From an uncultured bacterium (GTDB lineage: Bacteria; Bacillota; Clostridia; Lachnospirales; Lachnospiraceae), in the NCBI GenBank assembly GCA_905216215.1, contig CAJMSZ010000009.1, positions 1-64,000 on the forward strand: DNA of 64,000 bases. The letters are read 5' to 3'. Position numbers and translations under genes: made by a program. Below the pieces are notes generated by a model, which did not search any database, was not told where the DNA came from, and saw only the letters and a program-made list of their open reading frames with translations. Position 1 is the first letter of the stretch, and every line of letters begins with the position of its first letter. Shown in pieces: positions 60,564 through 64,000 of this stretch.

Positions 60564-62055
60564 GACAGGAAAACGAATTCTGGTTGGCGTTGTAGTGGCA
60601 GCGGTTGGATGCAGTACCATATGGGGCATTCTGGCAGCGATTCGCAGTTCTCAGCAAAAGCCGGTCAATGTTTATGCGGTATCGGACTTTGCCATGACTG
60701 ATTACTGGGGAGATACCTCAGAGACGCAGGGAATGGTTACAACAGATAAGCTACAGAAAGTGATGATTTCAGAAACGCAGAAGGTAAATGAAGTCCTCGT
60801 ACAGGAAGGCCAGATAGTATCCAAAGGAGATGTACTGCTGAAGTACGATACGACTCTTTCTGATTTGGAAGTGAAGAAAGCAGAAATAGAAGTACAACAG
60901 TCAAAGCTTCAGCTTACCATGGCAGAAAAAGAGTTAAAATCGTTAAAAGCTATGACGCCACATTCCAGCACGCTCATTACTCCATCGGATTCCTTTACAC
61001 CGAACATACAGGAGGTACCATATCTGATACAGGGAAGTGGAAGTGAGGAGTCTCCTTATTATTATTTATGGGATGAAACACATTACATAGATGAATTGTA
61101 CTCGGAAATTTTGCCGAATGGCACGGATGAGTGTTATCTGGTTCTTGTGAAACGGGAAGAAAATGCATTAAACGGAAAGATAGAGAAAAGCTGGGGATTT
61201 CATTTACTGAAAAACAATAGTGGAATATCTGTGCAGGTGTACGAGCCGGATATTCCTGAGAATATTCAGAAATATGAAGAGCCAGAAGAGCCTTATTATG
61301 TTGATAATGGTTCTGAGTATACAGCATCAGAGCTAAAACAGATGCGGGATGAGAAAGCACAGGAAATCAGTGACCTTCAGATTAGCATCAAACTGGCAGA
61401 ACTTCAGCTTCAGAAAAAACAGAAAGAAATGCAGGATGGCAGTGTTGTATGTACTGTTGATGGAACGGTTACAGCAGTGCGGAATCCGGAGGAGGCATAC
61501 AAGAACAGCGAGCCGGTAGTGGAAGTTTCTGGTGGAGGTGGTTATTACATCAATGGAACCATGAGTGAACTGGAACTTGGAGTGACCAAAGTAGGGCAGA
61601 CGGTTCAGGTAAATTCCTGGAAGACAGGTACAACCTGCGAAGGAACGATTACAGAGATATATACTTATCCGGTGACAGACGGGGATGCACATTCCGAAGG
61701 CAATACAAATGTATCCTATTATCCGTTCCGCGTGTTTGTAGATGAAAGTGCTATGCTTCAGGAAAATGAATATGTGAACATCCAGTATCAGAGGGCAAGT
61801 CAGGAGGAGCACAGTCTTTATCTGGAAAATCAGTTTATTCGTACGGAAAATGGACAGAGTTATATCTATATCCGGGATGACAATGAAAAACTGGAAAAAC
61901 GGGTCGTAAGGACAGGCAAAGATTTGTATGGGTCTTATACGGAGATTAAGAGTGGTCTTACTGCCGATGATTTCGTGGCCTTTCCATATGGAAAGAATGT
62001 ATTTGACGGAGCAAAAACAAAGGAAGCAACCATGGATGAATTCTATGGATATTAA
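60553..62055 (+). CDS. Second HlyD-type adaptor protein
   Basis: ATG 60553 (MKNKTGKRILVGVVV) follows GGAAGGAGG. The 500-residue protein has an N-terminal membrane anchor (about residues 8-28), a lipoyl half (VNEVLVQEGQIVSKGDVLLKY), a coiled coil interrupted by a ~100-residue insertion (about 145-260), the second lipoyl half (DGSVVCTVDGTVTAVRNP) and barrel domains. It resembles the first adaptor in plan but is longer. Two different adaptors for one ATPase and permease suggest a hetero-assembly. Confidence 0.85.
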   Translation: MKNKTGKRILVGVVVAAVGCSTIWGILAAIRSSQQKPVNVYAVSDFAMTDYWGDTSETQGMVTTDKLQKVMISETQKVNEVLVQEGQIVSKGDVLLKYDTTLSDLEVKKAEIEVQQSKLQLTMAEKELKSLKAMTPHSSTLITPSDSFTPNIQEVPYLIQGSGSEESPYYYLWDETHYIDELYSEILPNGTDECYLVLVKREENALNGKIEKSWGFHLLKNNSGISVQVYEPDIPENIQKYEEPEEPYYVDNGSEYTASELKQMRDEKAQEISDLQISIKLAELQLQKKQKEMQDGSVVCTVDGTVTAVRNPEEAYKNSEPVVEVSGGGGYYINGTMSELELGVTKVGQTVQVNSWKTGTTCEGTITEIYTYPVTDGDAHSEGNTNVSYYPFRVFVDESAMLQENEYVNIQYQRASQEEHSLYLENQFIRTENGQSYIYIRDDNEKLEKRVVRTGKDLYGSYTEIKSGLTADDFVAFPYGKNVFDGAKTKEATMDEFYGY

Positions 62056-62069
62056 GGAGGATGTGGAAT

Positions 62070-63317
62070 ATGCTTGAAAATATAATTTTATCCTTTCAGG
62101 GATTATGGAGTCACAAATTCCGCTCCTTTCTTACTATGCTAGGAATCATTATTGGCATTTCGTCTATTATTACCATTGTGTCTACGATTAAGGGGACCAA
62201 TGAACAGATTAAGGAAAATCTGATTGGTTCAGGAAACAATGTAGTTACAGTCCAACTTAAACAGGATGGGCAGGAAGTGGATATGAAGTATTCCGATCTT
62301 CCGGAAGGAGTTTCTGTTATTACGGAGGAAACAAGGGTATCACTGGATGAACTGGATAAGGTAGAAAGGACTTCTTTGTATCAGAAACGTTCTTATGTGG
62401 ATGACGTTTATTACAAAAACAGTGCATTTACCGGAGAACTGTATGGAATTGACCAGAACTATTTTAAAGTAAATGGATATCAGATAAGCTTTGGACGAGA
62501 TTTCGGGCAGAATGATTATGACAGCTTCCGAAAGGTTGCCCTGGTGGACAGCAAAACGGCAGAAAAGCTTTTTGAAGGTGTAAGTCCGGTGGGACAGTTT
62601 CTGGAAATTCAGGGTGAGCCTTTTGAAATTGTGGGAATTGTTACCAAGTCTAATGAATCACAGCCCAACATCCAGAGCTACAAGGATTATATGAACTATA
62701 TGAATACCTCTGCAGGTTCTGTGTTTATTCCTTCCATCTGCTGGCCGATCATTTACCGGTTTGACGAGCCTCAGAACGTGGCAGTGCGGGCAACATCAAC
62801 GGACGATATGACTGAGGCTGGAAATAACGTGGCAAACAGCTTAAATGAAACACAGGTATCTAATTCGAAATATTCCTACGAAGCCAAGGACCTGTTGGAA
62901 CAGGCCTCTCATCTGCAGAGCCTGTCTGAGACAACCAACAAGCAGCTTCTCTGGATTGCAGCTATTTCCCTTTTGGTAGGTGGAATTGGAGTTATGAATA
63001 TTATGTTGGTATCTGTAACGGAACGAACAAAAGAAATCGGACTTAAAATGGCACTCGGAGCAGGACAGAATGTAATCTTAGGTCAATTTCTGACAGAAGC
63101 GGCAGTTCTTACCAGTATGGGAGGTGTGCTGGGTGTGTTATGTGGTATGGCGCTTGCACAGATGCTTTCCAAGGTGATGGGAACTCCGGTTGTATTCAGT
63201 GCACCAGCCTGCATAATTGCGGTAGCATTTTCCATGGTCATTGGAATTGTCTTTGGTCTGATTCCGGCAGTGAAGGCTTCCAGACTGAATCCGATTGATG
63301 CACTGAAACACGAATAA
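62070..63317 (+). CDS. MacB-like ABC permease
   Basis: ATG 62070 (MLENIILSFQGLWSHKF) has GGAGG nine bases upstream. The 415-residue protein has span 1 (LGIIIGISSIITIVSTI), a MacB_PCD extracytoplasmic domain (about 45-280), and three C-terminal spans of the FtsX domain (LLWIAAISLLVGGIGVMNIM, then TERTKEIGLKMALGA, and the last near VAFSMVIGIVFGLIPA). It forms the mechanotransmission exporter with the ATPase and adaptors. Substrate unknown. Confidence 0.93.
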   Translation: MLENIILSFQGLWSHKFRSFLTMLGIIIGISSIITIVSTIKGTNEQIKENLIGSGNNVVTVQLKQDGQEVDMKYSDLPEGVSVITEETRVSLDELDKVERTSLYQKRSYVDDVYYKNSAFTGELYGIDQNYFKVNGYQISFGRDFGQNDYDSFRKVALVDSKTAEKLFEGVSPVGQFLEIQGEPFEIVGIVTKSNESQPNIQSYKDYMNYMNTSAGSVFIPSICWPIIYRFDEPQNVAVRATSTDDMTEAGNNVANSLNETQVSNSKYSYEAKDLLEQASHLQSLSETTNKQLLWIAAISLLVGGIGVMNIMLVSVTERTKEIGLKMALGAGQNVILGQFLTEAAVLTSMGGVLGVLCGMALAQMLSKVMGTPVVFSAPACIIAVAFSMVIGIVFGLIPAVKASRLNPIDALKHE

Positions 63318-63358
63318 TGTCGCTTGCTTTTCTTGGCAAAATGAAATTTTAAAACAAA

Positions 63359-63400
63359 ATGGAGCTTGTAATCCTCAGGAAAGAGGACTACAAGCTCCAT
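63359..63400. terminator. Convergent terminator between permease and GH2 gene
   Basis: A long hairpin (ATGGAGCTTGTA with TACAAGCTCCAT, one inner mismatch, loop near 63377-63382). The minus strand continues with ATTTTGTTTT, so it ends the GH2 gene; on the plus strand T-rich sequence comes after 14 bases. Confidence 0.8.
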
Positions 63401-63404
63401 GATC

Positions 63405-64000
63405 TTACACATCTTTTTTTAATTTACATACTTTTCTGTCATAGGTCAGAATACCATTGACCTCATCTTCGATATCCGAAACCTGTGTATAGACGGTTCC
63501 ACAAAGTCCTTTGGCAATCAGTGGCTCCACTTCGGACTTCATCAGTTTCTGATAGGCTGTCTGGAAATCGGACAGACTTTTGTGAATCCGGTATCCATAA
63601 ATGTGAGAGGTGGACAGATGTTTCTTGACCGGGCAGGCATAGCCGCCAAATTCGGAGATAACATAAGCCCGTTTATCGGAAATTACATATTGTTTTGAAA
63701 AATAATTATGCTCGCTTTTAAAGTCTCCATAACCCTTGTCAAACCATCCGCTTGCAGAATCGATTAATCGCATACTATCCAGTTCGCGGAACATTTTTGT
63801 AAGCTTTCTGGAATCGAATTGTCCCCATCCTTCATTGAAGATAACCCAGGTGCTTATGCATGGGAATGCATGAAGGGCTCGGACAGTGCCGCGACATTCC
63901 TGTATGAATTGTTCTCTTCCACAGGAGCTTTTTCGCCCAAGTAATGGATAAAGTTTATCGGAAAACTTTGTGCGGAAGCCGGACCACACAGTAGGAAGCC
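63405..64000 (-). CDS. Glycoside hydrolase family 2 protein, partial
   Basis: The minus-strand frame is open from the window edge to the stop at 63405, giving about 197 C-terminal residues. STWVIFNEGWGQFD carries the acid/base Glu of GH2 (NEGW), and VISEFGGY the nucleophile Glu. ASGWFDKGYGDFKSEH between them fits the TIM barrel of beta-galactosidase/beta-glucuronidase relatives. The end after the barrel is short, without extra domains. The specificity cannot be told without the N-terminal part. Confidence 0.88.
   Translation of the reverse strand, partial: LPTVWSGFRTKFSDKLYPLLGRKSSCGREQFIQECRGTVRALHAFPCISTWVIFNEGWGQFDSRKLTKMFRELDSMRLIDSASGWFDKGYGDFKSEHNYFSKQYVISDKRAYVISEFGGYACPVKKHLSTSHIYGYRIHKSLSDFQTAYQKLMKSEVEPLIAKGLCGTVYTQVSDIEDEVNGILTYDRKVCKLKKDV

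Noticed and set aside
1..64000. CRISPR arrays, complete rRNA or tRNA genes, insertion sequences
   Set aside because: I saw no regularly spaced repeats, no rRNA sequence, no unpermuted tRNA and no transposase reading frame in the window.

Overview
The window looks like chromosome of a low-GC gut Firmicute of the Lachnospiraceae (Clostridia) type. This is inferred from protein character: a type III glutamine synthetase (GlnN), a clustered gltB/gltD, carAB, pyrG and asnB set, an ANTAR regulator, and prophage genes typical of that group. I do not assign a genus.

About 1-38,800 is most of a temperate siphophage. Its left end and integrase lie outside the window. From left to right it holds an accessory and immunity block on the minus strand (Abi_2/AbiF-like gene with a small RNA in front, DUF4041-T5orf172 protein, ImmA peptidase, HicB/HicA, CI-like repressor) and divergent promoters facing a Cro-like gene and an ORF6N/ORF6C antirepressor. 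Early genes with many small ORFs follow, then YqaJ exonuclease, DUF1351, RecT, RusA and a replisome organiser with internal iterons. Next come a minus-strand tRNA-like RNA whose halves are in permuted order, a phage sigma factor, small early/middle genes, a candidate late regulator and a two-gene membrane cassette. The late genes are terS, terL, portal, a MuF head protein fused to a JAMM-like domain, scaffold, capsid, connectors, tail tube, a -1 frameshifted tail chaperone, tape measure, Dit, Tal, fibres, a receptor-binding protein with an invertible C-terminus, holin and amidase.

At about 38,800 the prophage ends inside a host gene for an ABC substrate-binding protein, of which only the 3' part is present here.

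From 39.6 to 58.4 kb the host region is a glutamine/nitrogen cluster: purF and glnN (minus), pyrG-gltB-gltD (plus), an ANTAR-domain regulator (plus), carA-carB (minus) and asnB (plus). All make or use glutamine. The four leaders before glnN, pyrG, carA and asnB each contain a strong promoter, a small hairpin with a six-base loop and an intrinsic terminator ahead of the first gene. In three of them the small hairpin overlaps the 5' arm of the terminator. With the ANTAR protein encoded in the middle, this suggests one attenuation regulon.

From 58.5 to 63.3 kb is a four-gene MacAB-type ABC exporter operon (lipoprotein adaptor, ATPase, second adaptor, permease). A glycoside hydrolase family 2 gene enters from the right edge on the minus strand.

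The most unusual signals are the permuted tRNA-like RNA (11,110-11,354), the invertible receptor-binding cassette (36,153-36,946), the AbiF/small-RNA pair (1-552) and the shared leader attenuators of the glutamine genes.
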